Assembly: GCF_003428645.1 (NCBI RefSeq) | Contig: NZ_QVQH01000003.1 | Location: 62,001-126,000 of the forward strand | Source: Geodermatophilus marinus | GTDB taxonomy: Bacteria > Actinomycetota > Actinomycetes > Mycobacteriales > Geodermatophilaceae | Direction of reading: 5' to 3' | Length of the DNA stretch: 64,000 bases | Shown: positions 19,213 to 27,468 of the stretch, piece after piece | Layout of the letters: each line of letters opens with the position of its first letter | Position numbering within the stretch: position 1 is the stretch's first letter | The notes under the pieces: model-generated | The model's input: only the letters and a program-made list of their open reading frames with translations | What the model was told of the DNA's origin: nothing | Databases searched by the model: none | Made by a program: the position numbers and the translations under genes

Positions 19213-20352
19213 CTACCCCCGGTTCTTGCGGGTGGGGTCCTTGTCCTCCTTCGTGGGCTCCTGCCGCTCGGGGAGGGTGTCGGCGACGACGGCGTCCCTG
19301 CGGCCCATGGGCTCGGGGTCGCCCTGGGTGGTGTCCTCCGCGGTCTGGTGCTCCGCCTCGGAGTTGATCTCCGCGCCCAGCAGCACCAGGAAGCAGGTGA
19401 TGTAGAGCCAGAGCATCAGCACGATGACCCCGGCGATCGTCCCGTAGGTCTCGTTGTAGCTGCCGAAGTTGTCGACGTAGAAGCTGAACGCCAGGCTCAC
19501 CAGGACCCAGACCACGGTGACGACGACGGCGCCGAGGCTCACCCAGCGGAACTGCGGGGCGTCCCGGTCGGGTGCCACGCGGTAGAGGACGGCCAGCGAC
19601 CCGGCGAAGACGGCGAGCAGGAGGCCCCAGCGGACGACCTGGGTGAGCACCGTGGCGAACGGTCCCAGCGGCAGCGCGTTGAGCACCGCCGGGACGACGG
19701 CGACCAGGCTGAAGGAGATCAGCACGAAAACGATCGCGCCGAGGGTCAGCAGCAGCGACGTGGCCCGCAGCTTGACGAGGTTGCGCGTCTCCACCTCGTC
19801 GTAGGCGAGGTTGACCGCGGTGACGAGGTTGTTCACCCCGCCGGAGGCAGCCCAGAGGGCGCCGAGCACGGAGACCACGAGGCTGACGGTGAGCGCACCC
19901 CCGGCACCCGTGGCGATCGAGCCCAGCTGGTCCCCGATGAGCCCCGCGGCGCTCTCGGGCAGCTGTTCGGAGAGGTCCTCGATCTGCCGGGTCACCGTCT
20001 CCGGGGAGGCCACCAGCCCGTAGAGCGAGATCGTCGCGATGAGGGCGGGGAAGACCGACAGGAAGCCCCAGAACGCGACACCGCCGGCGATGATCGGCAT
20101 GTTGTCGGCCTTGTGCTCCGCCCAGGCCCGCTTGAGGACCTGCTTCCACCCCCGCCAGGGGATCTCGGTGGGGGTGCCGGCGTCGATGCCGGGCTGCTGC
20201 TCGTTCCCGGGGGCGTCCGGCGGCAGCCCGGTCCCCTGCGGGCGGTCGCCCTCCGCGGCCGCCCGCGCGGCGGCGGCGCGGCGGGCGGCCTTCTCCTCGA
20301 CCCGCTGGCGGATCCGATCGACCGCGCTGTCCCGGGGCCGTGACCGGGTCAC
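19213..20352 (-). CDS. YihY/BrkB family inner-membrane protein
   Basis: 379 residues. A charged N-terminal region (about 1-75, Arg/Ala-rich then Pro/Gly) precedes WKQVLKRAWAEHKADNMPIIAGGVAFWGFLSVFPALIATIS and about six hydrophobic segments typical of the YihY/UPF0761 family, formerly misannotated as ribonuclease BN. The C-terminus is hydrophilic and charged. Function is not firmly known; roles in transport or envelope have been proposed. Its GTG follows the DUF4235 stop by a single base, making it the last gene of a tightly coupled operon that begins at 21548. Confidence 0.9.
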   Translation of the reverse strand: MTRSRPRDSAVDRIRQRVEEKAARRAAAARAAAEGDRPQGTGLPPDAPGNEQQPGIDAGTPTEIPWRGWKQVLKRAWAEHKADNMPIIAGGVAFWGFLSVFPALIATISLYGLVASPETVTRQIEDLSEQLPESAAGLIGDQLGSIATGAGGALTVSLVVSVLGALWAASGGVNNLVTAVNLAYDEVETRNLVKLRATSLLLTLGAIVFVLISFSLVAVVPAVLNALPLGPFATVLTQVVRWGLLLAVFAGSLAVLYRVAPDRDAPQFRWVSLGAVVVTVVWVLVSLAFSFYVDNFGSYNETYGTIAGVIVLMLWLYITCFLVLLGAEINSEAEHQTAEDTTQGDPEPMGRRDAVVADTLPERQEPTKEDKDPTRKNRG

Positions 20353-20353
20353 C

Positions 20354-20641
20354 TCAGTCCCCCGGCCAGGACCCGGTCAGCTTGTGGAAGCCACGGGCGC
20401 CGGCGCGGTCGATCGCGGCCTTGGTCGCGCCGAAGATCGCCCCCTGGAGCGCGGCGGCGAGCACGACCTCGCGCATCCGGTACTCGCTCTGCAGCGCGCC
20501 CGGCGCGTCGTCCTCGTGGGCGAGCCGCTTCCACACCTGCTTGAACACCGCGCCGGAGACGACACCGGCGAGCAGACCACCGAGGAGGCCGACCGGCCGG
20601 TAGGCCAGCGCGGCGCCCTTGTGCGTCTCCCGCTCGCTCAC
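20354..20641 (-). CDS. DUF4235 family membrane protein
   Basis: 95 residues. ALAYRPVGLLGGLLAGVVSGAVFKQVWKRL is a membrane-inserting segment, and VVLAAALQGAIFGATKAAIDRAGARGFHKLTGSWPGD matches the usual end of DUF4235 proteins. Function unknown. The GTG start overlaps the stop of the DUF3618 gene as GTGA (20638-20641), so translation is probably coupled. This holin-like/DUF3618/DUF4235 trio is common in actinobacteria, which suggests that its products work together at the membrane. Confidence 0.88.
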   Translation of the reverse strand: MSERETHKGAALAYRPVGLLGGLLAGVVSGAVFKQVWKRLAHEDDAPGALQSEYRMREVVLAAALQGAIFGATKAAIDRAGARGFHKLTGSWPGD

Positions 20642-21117
20642 GAGGCCCTCCGCACGGTGCGGCGCGCGTGGCGGCGGGCCTTGCGGACCGACCGCCGCCT
20701 GCGGCGGATCGCCCGCTGGGCCTCCCGGCCGGCCTTCTCGCGCGCCTGCTCGCGGGCCTTGGCCCGGGCCGCGCGCCGGGCGGCGGTGGCCTTCGCCTCC
20801 CGCTTGGCGGCGCGCCTGGCGGCGCGCTTGGCCCGGCGCCGGTCGCGGGTGCTGCGCCGCCAGACCAGCAGCGCCAGCAGCGCCGCCACGCCGGTCGCGG
20901 CGCCGATCACGGTCGGGGGGCTCTCCCGGTAGGTCTCGACGGCGGTGTCCCGCGCCCGGTAGGCCCCCTCCTTCGCCCGGGACGGCACGTCGAGGCGCGA
21001 GGACAGCTCGTCGACGGTGCGGCTGAGCTGCTCCCGCGTGGCCTCGATGTCGGCCTTGATGGCGTCGGGGTCGTTGGCGGGCGGCGACTGCCCGTCCGGG
21101 GTGCTGGGGGTGCTCAC
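20638..21117 (-). CDS. DUF3618 family protein
   Basis: 159 residues. The conserved head DPDAIKADIEATREQLSRTVDELSSRLD defines DUF3618. One hydrophobic segment (TVIGAATGVAALLALLVW) and an extremely basic Arg/Ala/Lys tail of about 75 residues follow. The tail could bind nucleic acid, anionic lipid or teichoic polymers (inference). The start GTG at 21117 overlaps the previous stop by four bases. The frame extends upstream to 21279, but that part has no family similarity. Confidence 0.88.
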   Translation of the reverse strand: MSTPSTPDGQSPPANDPDAIKADIEATREQLSRTVDELSSRLDVPSRAKEGAYRARDTAVETYRESPPTVIGAATGVAALLALLVWRRSTRDRRRAKRAARRAAKREAKATAARRAARAKAREQAREKAGREAQRAIRRRRRSVRKARRHARRTVRRAS

Positions 21118-21548
21118 CGGCGTGCACTCTCCTTCACGGTCGCGATGTCGGTCTTGGTGCTGGCGATCGCCTCGCTCGGGATCGGCGGGCTGCCCTTCTG
21201 CACGTCCTTCTTCCCGACCAGGGCCAGGACGCCGGCGACGAGGAACAGCACGACGGCGACGATCAGCGCAGCGAGCCATGCCGGCAGGACGAGGTCGAGC
21301 AGCAGGATGGCCGTGGTGATGAGGACGGCGAGGCCGAAGAAGCCGAACAGGCCGGCGCCGCCGAAGAGGCCGGCGCCGACGCCCAGCCGCTTGGCCTTCT
21401 GGCTGACCTCGGCCTGCGCCAGGCGGGTCTCGTCGCGGACGAGCCGCGAGATCTGCTCGGTCAGCTGCCCGACGAGCTGACCGGTGGAGGCGTCCCCGGG
21501 TGGGGGCGTCGCGTCGGCGCGGGTGGCGCCGGTGGTGGGCTCGTTCAT
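21114..21548 (-). CDS. Phage-holin-like (holin-X, DUF1469 type) membrane protein
   Basis: 144 residues. STGQLVGQLTEQISRLVRDETRLAQAEVSQKAKRLGVGAGL forms an amphipathic lead helix, followed by two hydrophobic segments (GLFGFFGLAVLITTAILLLDLVLPAWLAALIVAVVLF) and a short charged tail. This is the actinobacterial holin superfamily III family, usually chromosomal and not linked to prophages. It is the first gene of the operon, with a GGAGG ribosome site five bases before the ATG. No phage genes are nearby. Confidence 0.88.
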   Translation of the reverse strand: MNEPTTGATRADATPPPGDASTGQLVGQLTEQISRLVRDETRLAQAEVSQKAKRLGVGAGLFGGAGLFGFFGLAVLITTAILLLDLVLPAWLAALIVAVVLFLVAGVLALVGKKDVQKGSPPIPSEAIASTKTDIATVKESARR

Positions 21549-21647
21549 CGGTCCTCCGGAGCTGGGACGGACGGTCGATGATCTGTCATGCCCCCTGGAC
21601 GTGGCCGCTTAACCCGACCCGCGTCACACCCCGGCTAGCCTCGGGCC

Positions 21648-21860
21648 ATGGGTTGGTGGTGGCGGTTGGAGGACCCCGCGGGTGCGGAGGTGGACCCGGA
21701 GTCCGTGGGCGTGGAGGTCCCGCCCGCGGACAACCAGGGGGACGCCGAGTCCTGGCTCGGAGAGCACTGGCGCGTGCTGCTCGAGCGGGGGGTGGCCACC
21801 GTGACCCTGTTCGAGGGTGACCGCGAGGTGTACGGCCCGATGGGGCTCGCCGCCACCTGA
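21648..21860 (+). CDS. Small conserved hypothetical protein, 70 aa
   Basis: A 70-residue acidic protein beginning MGWWWRLEDPAGAEV and containing NQGDAESWLGEHWRVLLERGVATVTLFEGDREVYGPMGL. The well-formed amphipathic core and consistent codon use suggest a real gene. The ATG has TAGCCT six bases upstream (21636-21641), a leaderless start like its neighbours. I recognise it as a commonly annotated actinobacterial hypothetical and know no function. Confidence 0.8.
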   Translation: MGWWWRLEDPAGAEVDPESVGVEVPPADNQGDAESWLGEHWRVLLERGVATVTLFEGDREVYGPMGLAAT

Positions 21861-21911
21861 GCGGCCCGGCCCCCGCCGGCGTGCCGGTGCGGCCGCCGGC
21901 GGGGGCGCGCG

Positions 21912-22895
21912 TCAGCCGCGGGCCGTCTTCGCGGGGTCCCGCTCGACGACCTCCCCGAGCACCTCGTCGATGCGCCGGAGGACGTCGGCGTCCAGGCGGA
22001 CACCGGCCGCCGCGACGTTGTCCCGCACCTGCTCCGGCCGGCTGGCGCCGATGATCGCCGCCGCCACGTTGCCGTTCTGCAGCACCCACGCGATCGAGAG
22101 CTGCGCCAGGCTCAGCCCGAGGTCGGCCGCGACCGGCTGCAGGTCCTGCACCCGGGTGAGCACCTCGTCGCGGAGGAAGCGGGCCAGGAAGCGGCTGCCC
22201 TCGGGGTCGGTCGCACGGCTGCCCGCCGGCGGCTGCTCCCCGGGCCGGTACTTGCCGGTCAGCACGCCCTGGGCCACCGGCGACCAGACGATCTGCGACA
22301 CCCCCTCCCGCTCGCAGGTGGGCACCACCTCGTCCTCGATGACCCGCCACAGCATCGAGTACTGCGGCTGGTTGCTGATCAGCTGGACGCCGAGGTCGCG
22401 GGCCAGCGCGGCGCCGGCGGCGATCTCCTCGGCGCGCCACTCCGAGACGCCGATGTAGAGGACCTTCCCCGCGCGCACCAGGTCGGCGAAGGCGGTCATC
22501 GTCTCCTCCAGCGGCACCGTCGCGTCGTAGCGGTGCGCCTGGTAGAGGTCGATGTGGTCGGTCTGCAGCCGCCGCAGCGAGGCCTCGCAGCTCTCGGTGA
22601 TGTGCTTGCGGGACAGGCCGCGGTCGTTGCGGCCGGGCCCGGTGGGCCAGTAGACCTTCGTGAACACCTCCAGCCCCTCGCGGCGCTGACCGGCCAGCGC
22701 CCGCCCCAGGACGGACTCGGCGCGCGTCCCGGCGTAGACGTCCGCGGTGTCGAAGGTCGTGATCCCGGCGTCGAGGGCGGCGCGCACGCAGGCCTGCGCG
22801 GCGTCCTCCTCGACCTGACCGCCGTGGGTCAGCCAGTTGCCGTAGGCGATCTCGGAGATGGTCAGGCCGGAACGGCCGAGGCGTCGGTACTCCAC
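21912..22895 (-). CDS. Aldo/keto reductase (Kv-beta/YghZ-like)
   Basis: 327-residue TIM-barrel NADPH oxidoreductase. MEYRRLGRSGLTISEIAYGNWLTHGG, the Asp of FDTADVYAGTRAESVLGRAL, Tyr in the same stretch, and HIDLYQAHRYDATVPLEETMTAFADLVRAGKVLYIGVSEW match the potassium-channel-beta-subunit class of AKRs. The cofactor end IIGASRPEQVRDN is intact. The physiological substrate is unknown. The start is a GTG with TAGCGT eight bases upstream on the minus strand (plus 22904-22909). Confidence 0.92.
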   Translation of the reverse strand: MEYRRLGRSGLTISEIAYGNWLTHGGQVEEDAAQACVRAALDAGITTFDTADVYAGTRAESVLGRALAGQRREGLEVFTKVYWPTGPGRNDRGLSRKHITESCEASLRRLQTDHIDLYQAHRYDATVPLEETMTAFADLVRAGKVLYIGVSEWRAEEIAAGAALARDLGVQLISNQPQYSMLWRVIEDEVVPTCEREGVSQIVWSPVAQGVLTGKYRPGEQPPAGSRATDPEGSRFLARFLRDEVLTRVQDLQPVAADLGLSLAQLSIAWVLQNGNVAAAIIGASRPEQVRDNVAAAGVRLDADVLRRIDEVLGEVVERDPAKTARG

Positions 22896-22926
22896 GTGCC
22901 CCGACGCTAGGCCGGGGCCGCCGACC

Positions 22927-23532
22927 TCACACCTCGGCGCCGAGCGCGACCTCCGGCTTGGGGAACCGCCAGCGGCGGATCATCGTGGCGCGGCTGACGC
23001 CGTACCAGACCAGGCCGCGCATCCTGTGGTCCTGGTTCGGGAAGCGCTCGAGCACCTTGCGCTTGATCCGGCGGCCGAGCACGAAGGAGTCGGCGATGAT
23101 GACGAGGAAGAACAGGAACCAGATGAAGACGGTGTAGCTCTGCACCGCCGGGTTCGGGATGAAGTAGCCCACCAGCACCAGCGCCGCGACGACCAGGAAC
23201 CAGCTCCCGGCGTTGCGGCGGGCGTCGACCACGTCGCGCACCAGCTTGCGGACCGGCCCCCGGTCGCGGGCCGGCAGGTAGCTGTCGTCCCCGCGCACGG
23301 CCGCGGAGCGCGCGCTGCCGCGCTGGGCGGCCTGCTGCTCCCGCATCCGCTTGTAGGCCTCCTTGCGCGTGGTCGGAGGCGGCGGCGGGGGGCCGGGCCG
23401 GCGGCCCTGCGCCTCGTGACGCTTGGGCGTGGGCCGGCCCTTGCCGCCGGCCTTCACCAGCGACGGGGCCGCCTCGGTGGCCTCGGGGGCGGCCTCGGCG
23501 CGGTCACGACGGCCGGGCAGGCGCAGCTTCAC
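22927..23532 (-). CDS. DUF3043 family membrane protein
   Basis: 201 residues. A Pro/Arg-rich cytoplasmic half with TRKEAYKRMREQQAAQRGSAR is followed by RGPVRKLVRDVVDARRNAGSW, two transmembrane helices (FLVVAALVLVGYFI and YTVFIWFLFFLVIIADSFVL) and KRKVLERFPNQDHRMRGLVWYGVSRATMIRRWR, the standard DUF3043 order. Function unknown. The start is GTG 23532 (VKLRLPGRRD) with TAGACT seven bases upstream (plus 23540-23545). It is divergent from the erpA-like gene, as in other actinobacteria. Confidence 0.92.
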   Translation of the reverse strand: MKLRLPGRRDRAEAAPEATEAAPSLVKAGGKGRPTPKRHEAQGRRPGPPPPPPTTRKEAYKRMREQQAAQRGSARSAAVRGDDSYLPARDRGPVRKLVRDVVDARRNAGSWFLVVAALVLVGYFIPNPAVQSYTVFIWFLFFLVIIADSFVLGRRIKRKVLERFPNQDHRMRGLVWYGVSRATMIRRWRFPKPEVALGAEV

Positions 23533-23677
23533 GCTCCCGAGTCTACGTGCGGGTCCCGCCGTCCCTGGTGCGCGCGACCCCGGGCCGTACAGTGGGAAGA
23601 GGAGCCGCCCCGGCGGCGTTGCCTGGTGCAGGACGTGCCTGGTGCAGGCACCCCTCGAACCTGGGAGGACTACAGAC

Positions 23678-24025
23678 ATGACGGTGCAGGACACCGCAGC
23701 GACCGGCGTCGTCCTGAGCGACCCCGCTGCCGCGAAGGTCAAGGCCCTGCTGGACCAGGAGGGCCGCGACGACCTGCGGCTGCGCATCGCCGTGCAGCCG
23801 GGCGGGTGCTCCGGGCTGCGGTACCAGCTGTTCTTCGACGAGCGCTTCCTCGACGGCGACCAGACCTACGACTTCGGCGGCGTCGAGGTCATCGTGGACC
23901 GCATGAGCGGCCCCTACCTCGGCGGCGCGGTGATCGACTTCGTCGACACCATCGAGAAGCAGGGCTTCACGATCGACAACCCGAACGCCACGGGCTCGTG
24001 CGCCTGCGGGGACTCCTTCAGCTGA
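23678..24025 (+). CDS. erpA: HesB/IscA-type iron-sulfur carrier (ErpA-like)
   Basis: 115-residue A-type Fe-S carrier. The three cluster-ligating cysteines are present: C44 in QPGGCSGLRYQL and C108/C110 in the C-terminal GSCACGDSFS. The ATG is preceded by GGGAGG (23663-23668) and, further up, a TACAGT box near 23588. The leader between them carries a direct repeat of CCTGGTGCAGG (about 23620-23650). A strong terminator follows the stop. Likely clients in this window include LipA and the Rieske protein QcrA (inference). Confidence 0.95.
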   Translation: MTVQDTAATGVVLSDPAAAKVKALLDQEGRDDLRLRIAVQPGGCSGLRYQLFFDERFLDGDQTYDFGGVEVIVDRMSGPYLGGAVIDFVDTIEKQGFTIDNPNATGSCACGDSFS

Positions 24026-24043
24026 GTCCCGCCGCCTGACCCG

Positions 24044-24080
24044 ACGACGCCCGGCTCCCCCGTGGGGAGCCGGGCGTCGT
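24044..24080 (+). terminator. Terminator downstream of erpA
   Basis: Perfect 17-bp inverted repeat ACGACGCCCGGCTCCCC (24044-24060) with a CGT loop and its complement (24064-24080), starting 19 bp after the stop. No T-tract. It separates erpA from the tandem repeat block. Confidence 0.85.
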
Positions 24081-24106
24081 GCTGTGTGATCTGCGGTCCT
24101 CCGGAC

Positions 24107-24376
24107 CGCTCCCGCGGCCAGGTGCCGTCCCCGGCCGGCGCGGAGCCGCTCGGTCGGGCCCTCCTCGGAGGACCCTGCGGGCCCCCGCTCGTCGGGCGCT
24201 CCCGCGGCCAGGTGCCGTCCCCGGCCGGCGCGGAGCCGCTCGGTCGGGCCCTCCTCGGGGGACCCTGCGGGCCCCCGCTCGTCGGGCGCTCCCGCGGCCA
24301 GGTGCCGTCCCCGGCCGGCGCGGAGCCGCTCGGTCGGGCCCTCCTCGGGGGACCCTGCGGGCCCCCGCTCGTCGGG
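24107..24376. repeat. Intergenic tandem repeat D: three 90-bp units
   Basis: CGCTCCCGCGGCCAGG recurs at 24107, 24197 and 24287, and the 90-bp units are almost identical, differing at CTCGGAGG versus CTCGGGGG. Each carries GTGCCGTCCCCGGCCGGCG and GACCCTGCGGGCCCCCGC. The block opens with the palindrome GGTCCTCCGGACCG. It fills the gap between erpA and asnB, starting 26 bp past the erpA terminator and ending 22 bp before the asnB stop. Because 90 is a multiple of three, spurious 30-residue protein repeats appear; I do not consider them coding. Confidence 0.92.
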
Positions 24377-24398
24377 CGCGCCCGCTCGAATCGGGCCG

Positions 24399-26348
24399 TC
24401 AGACCTGGACCGGGTAGACCGTCTCCGGGATCTCGGGCTTGATCCGCTCCTCGACGAAGATCCCGTGCCAGACCATGAACACGAGCACCTCCCACACCTG
24501 GCGGGCGGTGCGCTTCCCCGGCACCTCGGCGGTGCGCAGCTGCTCGAGCAGGGCGAGGACCTGGCCGCGGTCGAGCCACTCGTCGGTCTGGCTCTCGGTC
24601 ACGATGTCGCGGGCCCAGCCGTGCAGCGGCCCGGCGAGGAAGTCCGCCGTCGGCACGGGGAAGCCCAGCTTGCGCCGGTGCAGGATGGCCGGCGGCACGA
24701 TCTGCTCCATCGCCCGCCGCAGCGCGTACTTGGTCGCCCCCTTGCGGTCGCCCGCGCCGCGGCGCGGCACGCGCTCGTCCAGCGGGATGGTGCTGGCCAG
24801 GGCGAACACCTCGGGGTCGAGGAACGGCACGCGCAGCTCGAGCGAGTTGGCCATGGTCATCTTGTCGGCCTTGACCAGGATGTCGCCGCGCAGCCAGGTG
24901 AACAGGTCGACGTACTGCATCGCCGTCACGTCGTCGTACCCGGCCTCCCGGGTGCGCCGGTAGAGGCTCTCCGTGACCGCGACGTGCGACAGGTCCGGGT
25001 CGTGGCCGCGCATCAGCCGGGCGAGCTCGGCGGGGGAGAGGTTGCGGGCGTTGCCGTAGTAGCGCTCCTCCAGCGGGATCGACGCCCGCCGCAGCAGGTC
25101 CTTGCCCCGCATGCCCTCGGGCAGCCGCTCCGACAGCGCGGCCATGGCCCGCCGGCCGGACCGCGGCACCCGCTCGGCCCACGCCAGGCTCAGCGGCTCG
25201 CGGTAGATGGTGTAGCCGCCGAACAGCTCGTCGGCACCCTCGCCGGAGAGCACCACCTTGACGTGCTTGCGGGCCTCCCGGGCCACGAAGTACAGGGGCA
25301 CGAGCGCGGGGTCGGCGACCGGGTCGTCGAGGTACCAGACCACCTCGGGGATGGCCGCGGCGAACTGCTCGGCGTCGATGACGACCGGCACGTGGCGGAC
25401 GCCGAGCGCCGCAGCCGACTCCGCCGCGATGTCCACCTCCGACGTCGACTCGCGCTCGAAGCCGACCGTGAAGGTCATCAGGTCCGGGTTGTACCGGTGC
25501 GCGAGCGCGGCGATCGCCGTGGAGTCGATGCCGCTGGAGAGGAACGAGCCCACGGTGACGTCGGCCCGCATGTGCTTGGCCACCGAGTCGTCGAGGGTCG
25601 CCGCGATCCGGTCGTAGAGCTCCTGCTCCCGCCCGGCCGGCACCGGCTGCGGGCGGAAGGTCGGGTGGAAGTACCGCGTGGTGGACAGCTCGCCGTCCAC
25701 CACGGTGAAGCTCGTGCCGCTCTCGATCCGGCGGATGCCGCGGTGCAGGGTCGCCGGCTCGGGCACGTACTGCAGCGTCAGGTAGTGCTGCAGCGACGCC
25801 GGGTCCACACCCCCGGCGGCGGCGCTCCCGCCGAGCAGTTCCAGGACCGCCTTCTTCTCGGAGCTGAAGACGAGCCCGCCGTCGGCCAGCCGCGCGGTGA
25901 ACAGCGGCTTGATGCCGAAGGGGTCGCGGGCGCCGAACGCCGTCCGGGTCTCGGTGTCCCAGATGACGAAGGAGAACATGCCGCGCAGCCGGCGGACGAC
26001 GTCCGGCCCCCACAGGTGGTAGCCGGCCACGATCGTCTCGGTGTCGCCGTGCGTGCGCAGGTCCGCGCCGGCGGCGGCGAGCTCCGCGCGCAGCTCGACG
26101 TAGTTGTAGATCTCGCCGTTGAAGAGGATCCGGTACCGGTCGCCGGCGTAGGGGAGGGGCTGCGGGCTGCCCTCCAGGTCGATGATCGACAGCCGGTTGA
26201 AGCCGAGGACGGCGCGGGTGTCGGACCAGACCGCGGTGTCGTCGGGGCCGCGGTGGTGCAGGCAGTGCAGCGCCTCCCGGACGGCGGCGACGTGGGGGTC
26301 GCCGACCCGGTCGGCGTCGGTGGACAGGTAGGCCAGCAGGCCGCACAT
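24399..26348 (-). CDS. asnB: Asparagine synthase (glutamine-hydrolysing)
   Basis: 649 residues. The class II amidotransferase nucleophile Cys2 follows the start (MCGLLAYLS), with LSIIDLEGSPQPL, LFNGEIYNYVELR and GDTETIVAGYHLWG in the glutaminase half. The synthetase half has the PP-loop SFLSSGIDSTAIAALA and SGEGADELFGGY. It makes asparagine from aspartate, ATP and glutamine-derived ammonia. Its position beside the cytochrome oxidase genes is conserved in actinobacteria; asnB-type enzymes can also amidate cell-wall or other substrates, so the acceptor is not certain. Confidence 0.95.
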   Translation of the reverse strand: MCGLLAYLSTDADRVGDPHVAAVREALHCLHHRGPDDTAVWSDTRAVLGFNRLSIIDLEGSPQPLPYAGDRYRILFNGEIYNYVELRAELAAAGADLRTHGDTETIVAGYHLWGPDVVRRLRGMFSFVIWDTETRTAFGARDPFGIKPLFTARLADGGLVFSSEKKAVLELLGGSAAAGGVDPASLQHYLTLQYVPEPATLHRGIRRIESGTSFTVVDGELSTTRYFHPTFRPQPVPAGREQELYDRIAATLDDSVAKHMRADVTVGSFLSSGIDSTAIAALAHRYNPDLMTFTVGFERESTSEVDIAAESAAALGVRHVPVVIDAEQFAAAIPEVVWYLDDPVADPALVPLYFVAREARKHVKVVLSGEGADELFGGYTIYREPLSLAWAERVPRSGRRAMAALSERLPEGMRGKDLLRRASIPLEERYYGNARNLSPAELARLMRGHDPDLSHVAVTESLYRRTREAGYDDVTAMQYVDLFTWLRGDILVKADKMTMANSLELRVPFLDPEVFALASTIPLDERVPRRGAGDRKGATKYALRRAMEQIVPPAILHRRKLGFPVPTADFLAGPLHGWARDIVTESQTDEWLDRGQVLALLEQLRTAEVPGKRTARQVWEVLVFMVWHGIFVEERIKPEIPETVYPVQV

Positions 26349-26404
26349 GGGGCGCGAGTCTCCCGGGGGTCAGGGCGCGTCCGGGCGCGGCGTCGCCGCG
26401 GCCC

Positions 26405-26779
26405 TCAGACGCGCTCGCCGGCGCGGGTCCGCCGGGTGGCGACGCGCTCGGCGTAGAAGGACAGCACGGGCACGGTACCGGCCACGAGCACCAGCAGCGC
26501 GCCCTTGAGGGTCCAGCGGGCGCGGAGTGCCAGGTCGCACGCGGTGAGGAAGAAGATGAAGTAGAGCCAGCCGTGCAGCGTGCCCAGGACGGTCACCGGG
26601 CCCTCGATCCCCGCGGCGTACTTCAGCGGGACGGCCACGAGCACGAGGGCGATGAGCAGGACGCCGACCACCCAGGCCATGACGCGGTAGCGGGTGAGGG
26701 CCGCGGGGACGTCCTTCCCGACCCGGCGCGCCAGGGCCCGCGGCAGTCGGGGGGCGGTGGCGGTGCGCTCAGCCGACAC
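26405..26779 (-). CDS. DUF3817 family membrane protein
   Basis: 124 residues. After a short basic N-terminus, YRVMAWVVGVLLIALVLVAVPLKY, VTVLGTLHGWLYFIFFLTACDLALRARW and LKGALLVLVAGTVPVLSFYAERV form three helices in the DUF3817 pattern (a conserved HGW...F in the second). Function unknown, but the family is often next to cytochrome oxidase genes. The GTG start overlaps the end of the upstream membrane gene by 11 bp, so the two are co-translated. Confidence 0.85.
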   Translation of the reverse strand: MSAERTATAPRLPRALARRVGKDVPAALTRYRVMAWVVGVLLIALVLVAVPLKYAAGIEGPVTVLGTLHGWLYFIFFLTACDLALRARWTLKGALLVLVAGTVPVLSFYAERVATRRTRAGERV

Positions 26780-27134
26780 GGTCGCCCCGCTGCCCCAGGG
26801 CCTTGGCGTTGAGCTCGGCCAGGTAGGCGTTGTAGGCGGCCAGCTCGGGGTCGCCGGTCGTGTCGACGCGCGGCCGCTGGTAGAGGACGACGGCGGTGCC
26901 CGGCTCGTCCTCGTCGGGGTCGCGGTGCAGCTCGTCCCGGGCCATCTTGACGTAGAAGCCCAGGCCCATGAACCCGTAGAGGGGCCACTGCAGGGCGTAG
27001 CTCCAGTTGACGGCCCCACCGCCGGCCTCGGCCTTGGTGAGCTGCCAGTACCCCAGGAAGAAGGTGGCGACGAACAGCGCCGCCACGACAAGGTGGCCGA
27101 GCACCCACCGGGGGGTCAGCAGCCGCGTCCACAC
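26769..27134 (-). CDS. Small membrane protein beside ctaC (SURF1-N-terminus-like)
   Basis: 121 residues. The start VWTRLLTPRWVLGHLVVAALFVATFFLGYWQLTKAEAG strongly resembles the first transmembrane segment of SURF1 oxidase-assembly proteins (GxWQLxR). The periplasmic SURF1 domain is missing; instead there is a second helix (LQWPLYGFMGLGFYVKM) and an acidic tail. The GTG has TACAGT seven bases upstream (plus 27142-27147), a leaderless start divergent from ctaC. A role in oxidase assembly is suggested by location only. Confidence 0.75.
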   Translation of the reverse strand: MWTRLLTPRWVLGHLVVAALFVATFFLGYWQLTKAEAGGGAVNWSYALQWPLYGFMGLGFYVKMARDELHRDPDEDEPGTAVVLYQRPRVDTTGDPELAAYNAYLAELNAKALGQRGDRVG

Positions 27135-27283
27135 GCCCCCGACTGTAACCGCCGGGACCTGCCGGTCGGGGTGCCGGTGAGCCGGCTCACGGGCGTCGGG
27201 GCCCGCGGCGACGGGCGTGGCCCGCGGGCGTCCCGACCCGCCGGGCACCCGTCTCCGGTGGTCGGCGCCCACGGGGGGTCCGT

Positions 27284-27468
27284 TAGGCTCGGCCCAGACT
27301 GACGTCGGCGGAGGACGTCGTCCGCCCGGACCCGGCGGGCGGCCCCGCCGGAGGACCGTCCGGCAGGCCCGGACGGAGGAGGAGGCAGCGAGCAGTGGCT
27401 CGAGGCAGCAGGCCTGCGCGGCTGGCCGCGCTCGGTCTCCCGGTCGACCGAACGGGCGGAGGCGTGCG
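27284..27468 (+). promoter_or_regulatory. ctaC promoter and long leader
   Basis: A TAGGCT -10 box (27284-27289) predicts a start near 27296, giving a leader of about 170 nt before ctaC. The leader contains CCGCCCG/CGGGCGG-type stems around 27325-27345, a purine-rich GGAGGAGGAGG run (about 27374-27384), a small upstream ORF and finally GGAGG (27457-27461), eight bases before the ctaC GTG. In a window where most genes lack leaders this one stands out. Confidence 0.55.

Noticed and set aside
21114-21548. Prophage remnant because of a holin-like gene
   Set aside because: Holin-X/DUF1469 genes are normal chromosomal members of this actinobacterial operon and no other phage gene is near.
24107-24376. 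CRISPR-like array
   Set aside because: Units of 85-90 bp are contiguous and identical throughout with no unique spacers, and no cas genes are present.
24062-24442. ORF with three 30-residue protein repeats
   Set aside because: Created by the 90-bp DNA period of repeat D. The similar repeats C (87/88 bp) and F (85 bp) do not keep frame, so coding selection is unlikely.
27217-27468. N-terminal extension of ctaC to an ATG at 27217
   Set aside because: The extension is Arg/Gly/Pro-rich, begins upstream of the predicted promoter, and lacks a signal peptide. The GTG at 27469 has a proper ribosome site.
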